Part shown: one piece after another, positions 36,557 through 47,111 of the stretch
Layout of the letters: the number at the start of each line of letters is the position of its first letter
Position numbering within the stretch: position 1 is the first letter of the stretch
NCBI RefSeq assembly: GCF_963677945.1
Contig: NZ_OY782578.1
Span: forward strand, 124,001-188,000
Direction: 5' to 3'
From: an uncultured Bacteroides sp.
GTDB taxonomy: Bacteria; Bacteroidota; Bacteroidia; Bacteroidales; Bacteroidaceae
Length of the DNA: 64,000 bases
Program-made: the position numbers and the translations under genes
Notes under the pieces: generated by a model
Database searches by the model: none
What the model was told of the DNA's origin: nothing
The model's input: the letters and a program-made list of their open reading frames with translations, nothing else

Positions 36557-37426
36557 ATGGTCAGGGTAGAAATAGACAAAGGTTCCGGCTTCTGCTTTGG
36601 AGTAGTTACTGCAATTAAGAAAGCAGAGGAAGAGCTTACAAAAGGAGAAACGCTCTACTGTTTGGGAGATATTGTCCACAATAGTAAAGAAGTGGAGCGA
36701 CTTAAAGAAATGGGACTGATAACTATTAACCATGACGAATTTAAAGAACTTCATAATGCAAAGGTTCTGTTAAGAGCTCATGGCGAACCTCCTGAAACTT
36801 ATTCCATAGCAAAAGAAAACAATATTGAGATTATTGATGCTACCTGTCCCGTGGTGCTGAAATTACAGCAGAGAATCAAGCAACAATACGGGACCCAGGA
36901 AAGCACAAACAATCAGATTGTAATTTATGGCAAAAATGGGCACGCAGAAGTTTTGGGATTAGTTGGACAAACTTCGGGAGAAGCCATTGTTATTGAGAAG
37001 CTTGAAGAAGTTAAAAAGCTGGATTTTAGCAAAAACATCCGCCTTTATTCTCAGACAACAAAATCACTGGATGAGTTTGAGAAAATAGTGGAATACATAA
37101 AAGAACATATTTCTCCTGAAGCCTCATTTGAGTTCTATGATACCATTTGCCGGCAAGTGGCTAATCGTATGCCTCACATCAGAACATTTGCCGCATCACA
37201 TGATCTCATATTCTTTGTTTGCGGGAAAAAAAGTTCTAATGGGAAAGTACTCTTTAACGAGTGTTATAAAGTGAATCCAAATTCTCATCTTATTGATAGT
37301 CCGGATGAAATAGATCCGCAACTACTACAAGGGGTACAGTCTATAGGCATTTGCGGAGCTACTTCTACTCCTAAATGGTTAATGGAAGAAGTGCAGGCAT
37401 ATATCAACCAAATAATTATTAGATAG
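36557..37426 (+). CDS. ispH: 4-Hydroxy-3-methylbut-2-enyl diphosphate reductase
   Basis: This 289-residue enzyme carries out the last step of the MEP isoprenoid pathway, giving IPP and DMAPP. The three iron-sulfur cysteines are C13 (GFCFGV), C97 (DATCPVV) and C198 (TICRQ), in the same places as in E. coli IspH. The family motifs SSNGKVLFNEC and GICGATSTPKWL are present. It supplies IPP to the prenyl synthase encoded at 32914-33888. Confidence 0.96.
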   Translation: MVRVEIDKGSGFCFGVVTAIKKAEEELTKGETLYCLGDIVHNSKEVERLKEMGLITINHDEFKELHNAKVLLRAHGEPPETYSIAKENNIEIIDATCPVVLKLQQRIKQQYGTQESTNNQIVIYGKNGHAEVLGLVGQTSGEAIVIEKLEEVKKLDFSKNIRLYSQTTKSLDEFEKIVEYIKEHISPEASFEFYDTICRQVANRMPHIRTFAASHDLIFFVCGKKSSNGKVLFNECYKVNPNSHLIDSPDEIDPQLLQGVQSIGICGATSTPKWLMEEVQAYINQIIIR

Positions 37427-37495
37427 CAATATCCGTTAAATTGTGATATTTAGATAAATTAAAGGTTATACAAGCTTATTAATCATGGTTTTTTT

Positions 37496-37503
37496 TAACT
37501 TTG
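37496..37503 (+). promoter_or_regulatory. Promoter -7 box for pfkA
   Basis: TAACTTTG matches TAnnTTTG, 25 bases before the start codon at 37529. The T tract just before it has no clear -33 TTTG. Confidence 0.5.
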
Positions 37504-37528
37504 CAACGACAATTTAAAACATTAAGGT

Positions 37529-38509
37529 ATGAGTACGGTAAAATGTGTTGGAATTCTAACTTCCGGAGGTGATGCTCCAGGTATGAACGCGGCAATTCGC
37601 GCAGTAACTCGCGCTGCAATATACAATGGACTACAAGTTAAAGGTATTTATCGCGGATATAAAGGTCTGGTAACAGGTGAGATTCAAGAATTCAAGAGTC
37701 AGAATGTCAGTAATATAATTCAATTAGGAGGAACTATTCTTAAAACAGCTCGCTGTAAAGAGTTCATGACTGTTGAAGGAAGACAAATTGCTCACGAAAC
37801 AATGGTAAAAGAAGGCATAGATGCTTTAGTGGTTATAGGCGGTGACGGTTCATTAACAGGAGCTCGTATTTTCGCTCAGGAATATGATGTTCCTTGTATC
37901 GGAATTCCGGGAACAATTGATAACGACTTATACGGAACTGATACTACCATTGGTTACGACACTGCATTGAATACTATCCTTGATGCTGTTGATAAAATCA
38001 GAGATACAGCAACATCACACGAAAGACTTTTCTTTGTTGAAGTTATGGGACGTGATGCCGGTTTCCTTGCTTTGAATGGTGCAATTGCATCCGGAGCTGA
38101 AGCTGCTATTATCCCTGAATTCAGTACAGAAGTTGACCAGTTGGAAGAATTCATCAAGAGTGGATATAGAAAATCTAAAAACAGTAGTATTGTTATTGTT
38201 GCGGAAAGTGAAATCACTGGAGGAGCAATGCATTATGCTGAACGTGTGAAGAATGAATATCCTCAATATGATGTTCGTGTAACAATTCTAGGTCACTTAC
38301 AACGTGGTGGTAGCCCAACAGCAAACGACCGTATTTTAGCAAGTCGTCTGGGTGCAGCAAGTATAGATGCAATTCAGGAAGGACAACGCAATGTGATGAT
38401 TGGTATTGAAAACGATGAAATTGTTTATGTACCTTTCACTAAAGCAATCAAAAATGATAAGCCTATCAAAAAAGAATTAGTGAATGTGCTTCGCACATTG
38501 TCTATCTAA
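37529..38509 (+). CDS. pfkA: ATP-dependent 6-phosphofructokinase
   Basis: This 326-residue enzyme phosphorylates fructose 6-phosphate at the committed step of glycolysis. [13 protein letters not shown] near residue 12 is the ATP site and GGDGSLTGA (about residue 105) follows it. [13 protein letters not shown] (about residue 130) carries the catalytic Asp. Gly rather than Lys in GGDGS indicates ATP rather than pyrophosphate as donor. It has its own promoter and a downstream terminator, so it is a monocistronic unit. Confidence 0.96.
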   Translation: MSTVKCVGILTSGGDAPGMNAAIRAVTRAAIYNGLQVKGIYRGYKGLVTGEIQEFKSQNVSNIIQLGGTILKTARCKEFMTVEGRQIAHETMVKEGIDALVVIGGDGSLTGARIFAQEYDVPCIGIPGTIDNDLYGTDTTIGYDTALNTILDAVDKIRDTATSHERLFFVEVMGRDAGFLALNGAIASGAEAAIIPEFSTEVDQLEEFIKSGYRKSKNSSIVIVAESEITGGAMHYAERVKNEYPQYDVRVTILGHLQRGGSPTANDRILASRLGAASIDAIQEGQRNVMIGIENDEIVYVPFTKAIKNDKPIKKELVNVLRTLSI

Positions 38510-38547
38510 TTTTTAATAAAGAGAGTATTTTCGACTAAATAAGAAAT

Positions 38548-38586
38548 GGGGTTGTCCAAAAATAAAATTGGAACAACCCAATTTTT
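38548..38586 (+). terminator. Terminator after pfkA
   Basis: GGGTTGT (38549-38555) pairs with ACAACCC (38573-38579), the stem continues with a one-base bulge, and a run of T follows. It lies 39 bases after the pfkA stop. The remaining bases up to 38764 hold no recognised feature. Confidence 0.75.
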
Positions 38587-38764
38587 ATGCTTTTCTATTA
38601 GGGTTTCTATCTTAAACCATTTTCAAGAATTCTATTTTCAATTAAAAACAGGAGATGAAGAGATTTTTTTTCTTCTTCTACTCTATAAAATATTACCGAG
38701 ACTCAATCAAACAAAGAAAGTCGTATTTATTGAAATCAGAGCTTCTACCTATTCCCTGTATTTA

Positions 38765-39865
38765 CTATTTTTTTAATTCCTTGAAATAAGCATCAAGTAG
38801 TTTCTTTGCTGCTACAAAGGAAGTCAAGTCTGCATTCAGCACCTGATGTTCTTTCTCTCGAAGCATCTCTTTGATTACCGGATTATGATAGAAATTATCA
38901 CGCAACTGTTCATTAATTGATTCATACATCCAATATTTAGATTGCTCGTTACGGCGATAAGTAAAATATCCATTTGCTTTCACAAAATCCATGTATTCGT
39001 AAATCATATCCCAGATCTCTTTCACACCAATATTGTAAAAGCCAGAATAGGTTAACACCTGAGGTGCCCAACCAGACTCTGCTGCAGGGAAAAGATGTAG
39101 AGCATTACGAAATTGTGTTTGGGCTAGCTTTGCTTTCTCAATATTACTTCCATCAGCCTTGTTAATAACTATACCGTCAGCCATTTCCATAATTCCTCTT
39201 TTAATACCCTGAAGCTCATCTCCGGTACCAGCTAGTTGGATAAGTAAAAAGAAATCTACCATTGAGTGAACAGCCGTTTCGCTCTGTCCCACTCCAACCG
39301 TTTCAACGAATATCTTATCAAATCCTGCTGCTTCGCAAAGAATAATTGTTTCTCTGGTTTTTCTTGCTACGCCACCAAGAGAACCTGCAGCCGGACTAGG
39401 ACGAATAAATGAATTAGGATGAACCGACAAACGCTCCATGCGGGTCTTATCTCCCAAAATACTTCCTTTTGAGCGTTCGCTGCTAGGGTCAATTGCAAGG
39501 ACAGCTAGTTTACCTCCATCTTCGAGAACATGCAAACCGAACACATCTATCGATGTACTTTTTCCTGCACCGGGAACACCGCTGATTCCTATACGAATGG
39601 AATTGCCGGAATAGGGTAAGCACTTTTCAATAACCTCTTGTGCAATAGCCTGATGCTCGTGGCGGACACTTTCAACCAACGTTACAGCTTGACTAAGAAT
39701 TGTCACATCACCTTTTACAATACCCTCAACATATTCAGCTACCGACAATCTACGTTTTTTGGGTATACGTCTCAACTTCAGGTAAGGATTAACAGAAGAA
39801 GGTTGTTCTATACCCTTATTTACAGTTAGTCCTTTGTAATCTTCACAATTCTCGGGATGTTCCAT
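38765..39865 (-). CDS. meaB: Methylmalonyl-CoA mutase-associated GTPase (MeaB/ArgK family)
   Basis: This 366-residue P-loop GTPase protects and reloads cobalamin in methylmalonyl-CoA mutase. Walker A GVPGAGKST lies near residue 98, VLAIDPSSERSKGSILGDKTRM around 125-145 holds the switch region, and NKADG (about 239) is the guanine-specificity motif. Its start overlaps the DUF1573 stop by one base (TAATG). The mutase genes lie about 23 kb away and are not in the same operon. Confidence 0.94.
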   Translation of the reverse strand: MEHPENCEDYKGLTVNKGIEQPSSVNPYLKLRRIPKKRRLSVAEYVEGIVKGDVTILSQAVTLVESVRHEHQAIAQEVIEKCLPYSGNSIRIGISGVPGAGKSTSIDVFGLHVLEDGGKLAVLAIDPSSERSKGSILGDKTRMERLSVHPNSFIRPSPAAGSLGGVARKTRETIILCEAAGFDKIFVETVGVGQSETAVHSMVDFFLLIQLAGTGDELQGIKRGIMEMADGIVINKADGSNIEKAKLAQTQFRNALHLFPAAESGWAPQVLTYSGFYNIGVKEIWDMIYEYMDFVKANGYFTYRRNEQSKYWMYESINEQLRDNFYHNPVIKEMLREKEHQVLNADLTSFVAAKKLLDAYFKELKK

Positions 39866-40949
39866 TATTTAGCCTCCTCTTTTATTTTCACTTTAAGGTT
39901 AATCATTACCATCGAATTAGCAGGATCGTTAGTAATCATCAGTACTTTAGTTTCTCCTTTGGTTTTCTTTAGCCATTTAGCACTTAAGTCCACCTTCAGT
40001 TTGGTTGATTGTCCCGGTAAAATAGACTTTTTACTCAAGCCAACACCCACTGCAGAATTAAAGACTTGAAGTTTCTTTATTTCAAGGCGAGATTTTCCGG
40101 TATTTGTAATAAGAATAGTTTGTGATGCTTTTCCTCTAGGAAGCAATTCACCCATATTCAGATTAGTAGAAGACAACTTAATCTTTGGAGCATTATCACT
40201 CTGGAAAGCAGTCATACCCGAAAATCCAGGAAGTAATATAGCCGAAACATCAATTTCATTATCAGGACTTACCTTATCCCCGGTATAGCGTGCCAAATAA
40301 ATTGGAGTTTGGGTTAATCCCAGTTCTTTCAGTAATTTAGTATCGAGTGTCAGAGTAATTTTACCTTTTCTTCCTCTATAGAGAACTTTCGGTTTAGCCT
40401 CAGCTTTCAGATATGGAGGTAAATGCATAAGAGTTACTTCTATTGATTTATCAGAAGTATTTGCCACCTGAATTTCTGCAGTAGGCATTTCACCACTATT
40501 TGCAGGAGGAAACTCAATATACTTTTTATCCAGACGCATTGGTCCTATTTCGAAGGCCAGTTCCTTTTATAGTTTACAACATCAATAGCAACTTCTCCCT
40601 TAATTGCGATATACTTTACACTATTGGCAGCATTACTATAGATATTTATTGTTTTATAAAAACGTCCCATCGCTTTGGCGTCAAAAGTAGCACTGACAGT
40701 CCCGGTATCTCCCGGAGCTATCGGGTGCTTTGTCCAGCCCGTAGCCGTACAAGCACAAGATGCAGTAACATCTGATATAACCAACGGCTTATTTCCTGTA
40801 TTGGTAACTGTAAAGTCTTTCGTTACCGGTTTATTTCTGGGTATTATTCCAAAGTCGTAAACATCTACATTAGTAGAAATACGTGCCTGCGACCAAACTG
40901 TAAGTGAAAGAAAAAACAGAGAATATGTGAGCAAAAGGAAACGTTTCAT
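39865..40949 (-). pseudogene. DUF1573 domain protein gene split by a one-base frameshift
   Basis: Two reading frames on the minus strand, 40545-40949 and 39865-40539, together make one 361-residue DUF1573 protein. The first has a signal peptide (SLFFLSLTVWSQA), a DUF1573 immunoglobulin-like domain and SCACTATGW. It stops at a TAG right after NYKRNWP. Adding one T in the minus-strand CCTTCG would restore NWPFEIGPMRLDKKY and fuse it to the second frame. The joint length is a multiple of 3 plus 2, as expected for a one-base deletion. It could be a sequencing error, a real pseudogene or a restart from ATG at 40539. meaB follows with one base overlap. Confidence 0.8.
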
Positions 40950-41040
40950 GTATATCTTTTTATTTGTGTTCGAACTTTTGCTGACAAATTTAGGTTTTTT
41001 CCTTCACATACAAGAATTCATTCTGCTAAAAAACATTGCA

Positions 41041-44000
41041 TCATTTTACAACCACACGTAGTGAGGAAGAATGTGAAGCAAACTCTGGTGCATAAGCCGA
41101 TTGTAAAGTGGCTATTCCAGATGAATAATTTCCCGATCTCGCTACAAAGAACGAATGTTCCAATACATAAGTACCTTTTGTTAATGAATCAAAGAAGAAA
41201 TTAGTAGAAGCATCTTTCACAGCCACATAATATCCTGTTCCTGCTCCCCAATGATAACCTGAGAGAGATTCTAGTGGTTCGAAGCATGCAGCACGTTGGT
41301 CCTTCAATTGTACAAAGTCCATGTCACGATCTACCTTGATAATGATGCGGGCAACTACCTTATCTCCAACTTTCAGGCTATTATTATCCTTCAAAGGTTT
41401 CAGTTCTTTCACTCCATTCACTAACTGTTCTACATATAAAGCCTTAGAAACATTTAGTTCTTTTCCTTGTTGCTTTAAGTTGTCAACATCTTCCATATAT
41501 TCAGCATAAACAGCTCCCCAGGCAATACCGGCATCTCGTTTTTCAACTTTAATTTGTCCCAGATTAGATGTAGTAGCTGAATCCTCGAACGATTTCTTTA
41601 TATATCCCAGTGTTGGATTAGGAGTTTTAACCGGATTAGTTCCAAAAGCTTGTTTTTCAAAGGAGATTTTCACGTCACCAGGATTATCCAGGAGATTACT
41701 TCCACGATTCAGCAAAGCATAAATCGCATTTACTGTTGCAACCGGAGAATCCCATGATTGTGCTTGCTTCTGCTTCAACAGCCACATCTTCATTTCTTCA
41801 ACGGTAGCATTATCTTTTGCCACTTCATCAAAGGCTTCCATTACGGCGGTCTGCATCTTCATCTTGTTACCATACCAAGAGTACGGATTTACGCTGGATG
41901 CGTAGAACATTCCCATCTCATCAGTCTTTACAGCATACTCTTTCATTGAATTTATGAATTCTTTAGCCTCAACAGTTTTTCCGGCTTTTTCCAGAATAAT
42001 AGCAGAAAGAGCTTTTCCCATCAAAGTTTGATTGGTTAATGTCTGACGTACCTTACTCAGATAAAAAGCATAAGCATATTTAATTGACAAAGGAATCTTC
42101 TCTCCTGTCAGAGCACATAAGTAAAGATAGTGCAATGATTCATCATCCAATCCTAAAGTAGGTCCGTACTTCTTCTCATCTCTCCTTATATCGTTGTATT
42201 TCTGAAGCATCTCAGTATGTAGATAATTGAAAGCAGCTTGCTGCATTTCCAATGCAGCACCGTTCAACGGTTCACCGGTCAGTTTACTTAACCGTCCCAT
42301 TGTTTCCAATACAAATTGAGTAATGTAACGACTTCCGTTCATTCCTTTGTACCAGCTCCAGGCTCCACTGTTTAGTTGCAGTTCTTTCAATTTGGCTAAT
42401 GCCTGAGTGTTGTTATATTGAATAGTATTCAAATCGAAAAGCAGAGCTACTCGCTGTTTTTGTTCGGCTTCATTCTTTGCTTCCATTAACCAGGGAGATT
42501 CTTCCAGCAAGATATTCTTCACATCCTGATTCTTTTGCAGATTGCTCCATAAAGTTTCTTTAGTGCCACCCTCAGCTTTCCATTGATCGAAGATTGCTTT
42601 AATGCGAGGTTGTGAATTTACGATAGATGCGGCCAATGAATTAGCATAAAAAGCAGTTGCCCATGATATAGCACTTTCATTGGTTGGATTTGACAAACTA
42701 GGCAAACTTTGTACAGCATACCAAGCCGGATTACCAGTAAATTCAACTGTAAGCTTACGATCGGTTGCAGTTTTAGAGTTTCCATTGAAGAGTTCCTTCA
42801 TAGAGAACTCACGAGTCTGATTTCCACGAATAGGCATTGCTAATGTTTCAATGATCCGTTCTTTATTGCTTAAAACAGGAAGCAAGTGCTGTTCGCCATC
42901 ACTAAACTCTCCGCCATCAGCAACAAGGCGACATCCCAGAAGAGAATAGTTTGCATCGGCAATAAACTCAAAAGAAGCACTGCCTGTTTCTCCAGCCTTA
43001 ACCGAGAATAGTTGTTTCTTTGTAAGGATTACCTGCTCTGTAGCCGGATCGAACAATTGCATTTTCACTTCTCCATTCACATCTTTCTGAGAAACATTAA
43101 TTATACGGGCAGATATTGAACTATTGTCTCCCACCCTAACGAATCGTGGCATGTTGGGAGTCAGCATAAAATCTTTGCTTGTTACAGTTTCACCATCAAT
43201 GGTTCCTATCTGCATATCTTTTGTATGAGCAATTCCCTTAAACGTCCAGCGGGTAAGGCTTTCGGGCATGGTGAAAGAAAAACTTATTTCTCCCTTTTCG
43301 TTTGTACGAAGCTGCGGATAAAAGAATGCTGTTTCGTTGAAGTTTTCACGAACAGGAATATTTGTATCTAATGTTTCATCAGATTTATCTTGATCTTTAC
43401 CTAGCTCAACAACTTCAGCATCTTCTTTAATAACTGGTGCAACAAACTTAAGACTAGAAGTCATCACTGCTTCTTTTTGAACTGCAATATCAAGTCCAGC
43501 TACACTACCAGTCAAAGCCTTCGATACGCCACGTATTCTTATACCTTTTGTTTTGGTACCATAGCCAATAACGGCAACTTCATTCAAATCTGATCTCCCA
43601 AATCCATCTATATAAGTTCTCATTAATCTATCATAGGAGAAACTATCGCTAATATACAATAATTTTGAAGGGAAATTAAAATAATAGCTATTGTTACCGG
43701 AATATGGATAAATCCAGTCTACAGCAGGAATATTTCTTCCGAAATTCACATTCAGTCCTTGATATCTTTTCCATATTTTATCCAATGAAGCATCATACAT
43801 TGCAGCCATAAATTCAGCTTCTGCTGCTTTTTCGTTTTTATTTTTAATTGTCAGCTTCCATTCTTCTTTCTGTCCCGGTTTCAATTTATCACGGAAAACA
43901 TCCCATTTCAAAGTAAGATTATTCTCTGGCAATGATTTCTGAATGCTTTCTCCCTCTTGATAAACCTGACCATTCTTCACAAAACAAAAATTGACATAAA

Positions 44001-46905
44001 TACCATCTCCATATTCATCCTTATAAGGAATATCAAATCGTTGTACAGCATCAGACAATGCAAGTCGGCGACTTTCTATCCGTTTACTGCCTGAAAATAT
44101 ATCATAAAGCACATGTATATCTTTCTCTCTTGATCCAAACAAAATTGTAACCGGTTTTCCAGGAGCAAAAGTATCACTCATCTTCTTAAACCACACAGGT
44201 TTGGAAACAGGTGACTGTTTATCATTTACTGAATAAAGCACCAATAGCTTATCAAAAGTAGCCTTTCTGCCTTTTTCATCCAAAGCCGAAAGAATAAGAT
44301 TATATTCTCCGGAAGGCAGTTCTTTCCATTCTACAAGTTCCTGCAATTTATTTGAAACAAATTTCCCTTCGAGCACAGGTTTCTTATTACCTTTCGTAAA
44401 TAATTGATAAGTACCTTCAACATTTACAGGTTTATGACTAAGATTTTCTGCTTTAACCGTAGCACTGATAGCTTTGTCTTTACATATTTCATCTTCCATA
44501 TCTGTAGAAAGAACCAGTGAAGTGCTGCCCACAGAAACAGATGTTTCGGCCATTTGTGTTTCTCCCGCAGCATCAGTAAGCTCAGCCTTAACCTTATAGA
44601 TATAGTAACAATCGTCAAGGTCATCGCTAAGATCAGGAATTAGACGGAAAGGTATTACAAAATTGCCTTTTTCATCAAGAATCGCTTCACCTGAGGTCAA
44701 TGTTGTTTCATTTCCCTCACGCCATTCCCACCAATAAGGCTGAACACGGGTTATGCTATATTTTATTGAAGTGCCCTGAACAGCTACTCCGGAGAAAGTC
44801 TTTGCAGAACCTTTTACTGTAACAGAATCATTAAAAGTATAACTACCTTCCAAAGGCTGGAAAGTTATTTCAAATGTAGGTCGCTTATATTCTTCAACAC
44901 GAATAATTGTGCTTCCAAAATCTGTTTCCAATCTAAACTGACCATTTAACGTAGAGCCTGGTAATAAGAATTCTGCAGTAAACGAACCAAAATCATTGGT
45001 TTGCAGTTTTTTCTCAGAAATCATCTTATTATTGGCATCATACAATCTTAAGGCATATTCTTTGTTAGTCACCACATGGGCTGAATCTGAAGAGGAACGG
45101 TATGCAATTCCTTTTACAAAAACTGTTTGTCCGGGACGATAAAGGCTTCGGTCTGTAAGCAAAGAAATGACTTCTCTATCCTCCTTCGTTTCAACAAAAG
45201 AGTTATTGTAAAAGTACACGTATTGTAAAGGCAAAGCAATATCGTTTCCCTTTGTGGCAGTAAGCCTGCTTAAGTTCTTTATTTTGTCAATTACAACACT
45301 TCCCTCAGCATCGGCCTGAACCTTTAAGAATTCTTTCTGATCTCCTTTGTTATTAACATACAAACTTACTGTTGCTTCAGGTATTGGGTGTCCGCTTTGC
45401 GCATCAAGTGTAAGTATCTGCAGTTTATTCTGCGACAGACTTCTGGTCAGAATCTTGAATGCTGAAGAATACAGAAGTCGACTTTCTGGATTCTTCATAT
45501 TTTCATCAGGTACTATTTTCATTGCATATAGTCCCAGCAAAGGAGCTTTTACTTTAAACACAGAATCCTTCGGTTGATAATTGGCAGGACGGGTTAATGA
45601 ATAATGTTCTGAAGATATTAGTCTGGCATATTTATTATAAAACTTTTTATCAAGTTCCTTATTCAATTCAGGAGAATTAACCGGAAGATTCACTTTATAG
45701 AAGTGAACACTAAATCCATTAAGATTCTTATGAGATATTTTGAGATTAAATTGTTCGCCCGGATAAACTATCTGAGACGATTCGGCCGATAAAAACGGAT
45801 TCAATATATTTTCTTTTCGCGACTTGAGCGCATTTATCCGTTTATATTTGGGATATTTCCGGATTGCTTCGTTCAACAAATCCAACGCCAGAGGCAGATT
45901 TTTCTTTTCGGAAAGGTAATCTGTTTTTGCCAAATAGGCTTCCGCACAGACTTCATTGGATGAGTTCTGAGCAATTAAGTGATCAAGTGCTGCAATATAG
46001 GGATCACCAGATATTTCCTTTTCTTGAACCTTATCCCATTCATCTGCATTATTTTTTGCAAACTGAGATTTTGTATACTCTAAACGCTCCAAATCTGTAA
46101 GCAACACAGCATCCTTGTTTCCTATAGACTGATAATAATTTAATAAGCTTTGATAGATATGCAATTTATCGGCCACAACATCATATTCACTTGCAACAGG
46201 AATCTGAATTTTAATGAAAGATGCAGTATTTGCAAAGGCTATTTCGGTTTTCAACAATGCCTGTGGATAAATATTTTTAGAAAGACCTTGCAGGTCTGAA
46301 AGAGTAGAGAGTGCACGTTTCGCCAGCAAATGGAGCATATCGTGACGGAAATAATCACTTGTTTCACCTTTAGTCACAATTGGCTCATAAACAGAGGAAG
46401 AGGTTTCCTGCAATAGTTTCTGATCTTTCAATGAAAGTCGCAAGCATGAAAAAGCTTTCTGAACAAAAAGATTGGTACTCCATTCGCGAATATCTTCGGG
46501 AGTTTCCCCAGTTAATTGTTTTCCTTTACGCAGCTGCCAGGAATTATTCTGAGCATAATCTACATAAAGTTCAGCTATCATGGAATTCAGGATTGCTTTA
46601 TCCATAGAAACTGTTGATTCCGCTTCCCACTTTTCCAATCCTTTCAGGTTGACGTAGAAACTATCCGCATCAATCCTTACTTTTGTATTGGCGTTATACA
46701 GATATGCCTTGAACATTTGGGGAGAGTTCTTCTCGGCAAGTGCTTTCTGATAAATTTCTGTTGTCTTCTTTATAACCGATTGAGGCAAGTCTTTCTTTTC
46801 AGAAGCTTCAACACTTTTCCACATCTTCTCATAAGTCTGCTTCTGAGCAAATAAGGATAGTCCTGTCATTACAAATACCAAAAGGGCTAATAGTCTGGTT
46901 CTCAT
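41041..46905 (-). CDS. Giant alpha-2-macroglobulin family protein (MG domains)
   Basis: This 1954-residue secreted protein has a signal peptide (LLALLVFVMTGLSLFAQ), a helical, possibly TPR-like N-terminal part (about residues 20-370), macroglobulin domains (MG2 start VSLLTDRSLYRPGQTVFVKG, about residues 590-610), then an alpha-2-macroglobulin-type TED-like region and an FFYPQLRTNEKGEISFSF block (about residue 1205). I do not see a CxEQ thioester motif. A SusC-plug-like segment (EVAVIGYGT, then TGSVAGLDI) is embedded near residues 1105-1145. Known relatives trap proteases or protect the envelope. The start at 46905 is preferred to 46929 because it gives a standard signal peptide. DUF1573 and meaB genes lie downstream. 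Confidence 0.88.
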   Translation of the reverse strand: MRTRLLALLVFVMTGLSLFAQKQTYEKMWKSVEASEKKDLPQSVIKKTTEIYQKALAEKNSPQMFKAYLYNANTKVRIDADSFYVNLKGLEKWEAESTVSMDKAILNSMIAELYVDYAQNNSWQLRKGKQLTGETPEDIREWSTNLFVQKAFSCLRLSLKDQKLLQETSSSVYEPIVTKGETSDYFRHDMLHLLAKRALSTLSDLQGLSKNIYPQALLKTEIAFANTASFIKIQIPVASEYDVVADKLHIYQSLLNYYQSIGNKDAVLLTDLERLEYTKSQFAKNNADEWDKVQEKEISGDPYIAALDHLIAQNSSNEVCAEAYLAKTDYLSEKKNLPLALDLLNEAIRKYPKYKRINALKSRKENILNPFLSAESSQIVYPGEQFNLKISHKNLNGFSVHFYKVNLPVNSPELNKELDKKFYNKYARLISSEHYSLTRPANYQPKDSVFKVKAPLLGLYAMKIVPDENMKNPESRLLYSSAFKILTRSLSQNKLQILTLDAQSGHPIPEATVSLYVNNKGDQKEFLKVQADAEGSVVIDKIKNLSRLTATKGNDIALPLQYVYFYNNSFVETKEDREVISLLTDRSLYRPGQTVFVKGIAYRSSSDSAHVVTNKEYALRLYDANNKMISEKKLQTNDFGSFTAEFLLPGSTLNGQFRLETDFGSTIIRVEEYKRPTFEITFQPLEGSYTFNDSVTVKGSAKTFSGVAVQGTSIKYSITRVQPYWWEWREGNETTLTSGEAILDEKGNFVIPFRLIPDLSDDLDDCYYIYKVKAELTDAAGETQMAETSVSVGSTSLVLSTDMEDEICKDKAISATVKAENLSHKPVNVEGTYQLFTKGNKKPVLEGKFVSNKLQELVEWKELPSGEYNLILSALDEKGRKATFDKLLVLYSVNDKQSPVSKPVWFKKMSDTFAPGKPVTILFGSREKDIHVLYDIFSGSKRIESRRLALSDAVQRFDIPYKDEYGDGIYVNFCFVKNGQVYQEGESIQKSLPENNLTLKWDVFRDKLKPGQKEEWKLTIKNKNEKAAEAEFMAAMYDASLDKIWKRYQGLNVNFGRNIPAVDWIYPYSGNNSYYFNFPSKLLYISDSFSYDRLMRTYIDGFGRSDLNEVAVIGYGTKTKGIRIRGVSKALTGSVAGLDIAVQKEAVMTSSLKFVAPVIKEDAEVVELGKDQDKSDETLDTNIPVRENFNETAFFYPQLRTNEKGEISFSFTMPESLTRWTFKGIAHTKDMQIGTIDGETVTSKDFMLTPNMPRFVRVGDNSSISARIINVSQKDVNGEVKMQLFDPATEQVILTKKQLFSVKAGETGSASFEFIADANYSLLGCRLVADGGEFSDGEQHLLPVLSNKERIIETLAMPIRGNQTREFSMKELFNGNSKTATDRKLTVEFTGNPAWYAVQSLPSLSNPTNESAISWATAFYANSLAASIVNSQPRIKAIFDQWKAEGGTKETLWSNLQKNQDVKNILLEESPWLMEAKNEAEQKQRVALLFDLNTIQYNNTQALAKLKELQLNSGAWSWYKGMNGSRYITQFVLETMGRLSKLTGEPLNGAALEMQQAAFNYLHTEMLQKYNDIRRDEKKYGPTLGLDDESLHYLYLCALTGEKIPLSIKYAYAFYLSKVRQTLTNQTLMGKALSAIILEKAGKTVEAKEFINSMKEYAVKTDEMGMFYASSVNPYSWYGNKMKMQTAVMEAFDEVAKDNATVEEMKMWLLKQKQAQSWDSPVATVNAIYALLNRGSNLLDNPGDVKISFEKQAFGTNPVKTPNPTLGYIKKSFEDSATTSNLGQIKVEKRDAGIAWGAVYAEYMEDVDNLKQQGKELNVSKALYVEQLVNGVKELKPLKDNNSLKVGDKVVARIIIKVDRDMDFVQLKDQRAACFEPLESLSGYHWGAGTGYYVAVKDASTNFFFDSLTKGTYVLEHSFFVARSGNYSSGIATLQSAYAPEFASHSSSLRVVVK

Positions 46906-47111
46906 ATCTATTTTTTTTAGTTTTAGCATGTTTCAACAAAGTAAACGATTTAAACTTAAAAATCATGCACCGATTATAAAAGATTTAAGCCTATTTTTAG
47001 GAATAATAAACTAAATGTCAATTATCTCTAAATCCGTTTTAGTTTACAACCATTTAAACAACTCTAAAAGTTTACGTTACATAAAAATTTAATTTTGCGA
47101 AAAAGTCTTAC

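Noticed and set aside
38546-38776. A 76-residue open frame between pfkA and meaB, possibly a transposase remnant
   Set aside because: It begins inside the pfkA terminator and overlaps the end of meaB. No family motif can be seen, and no inverted repeats flank it.
40539-40553. Programmed ribosomal frameshift in the DUF1573 gene
   Set aside because: There is no slippery heptamer or downstream stem that I can see. A simple one-base loss or sequencing error is the simpler explanation.
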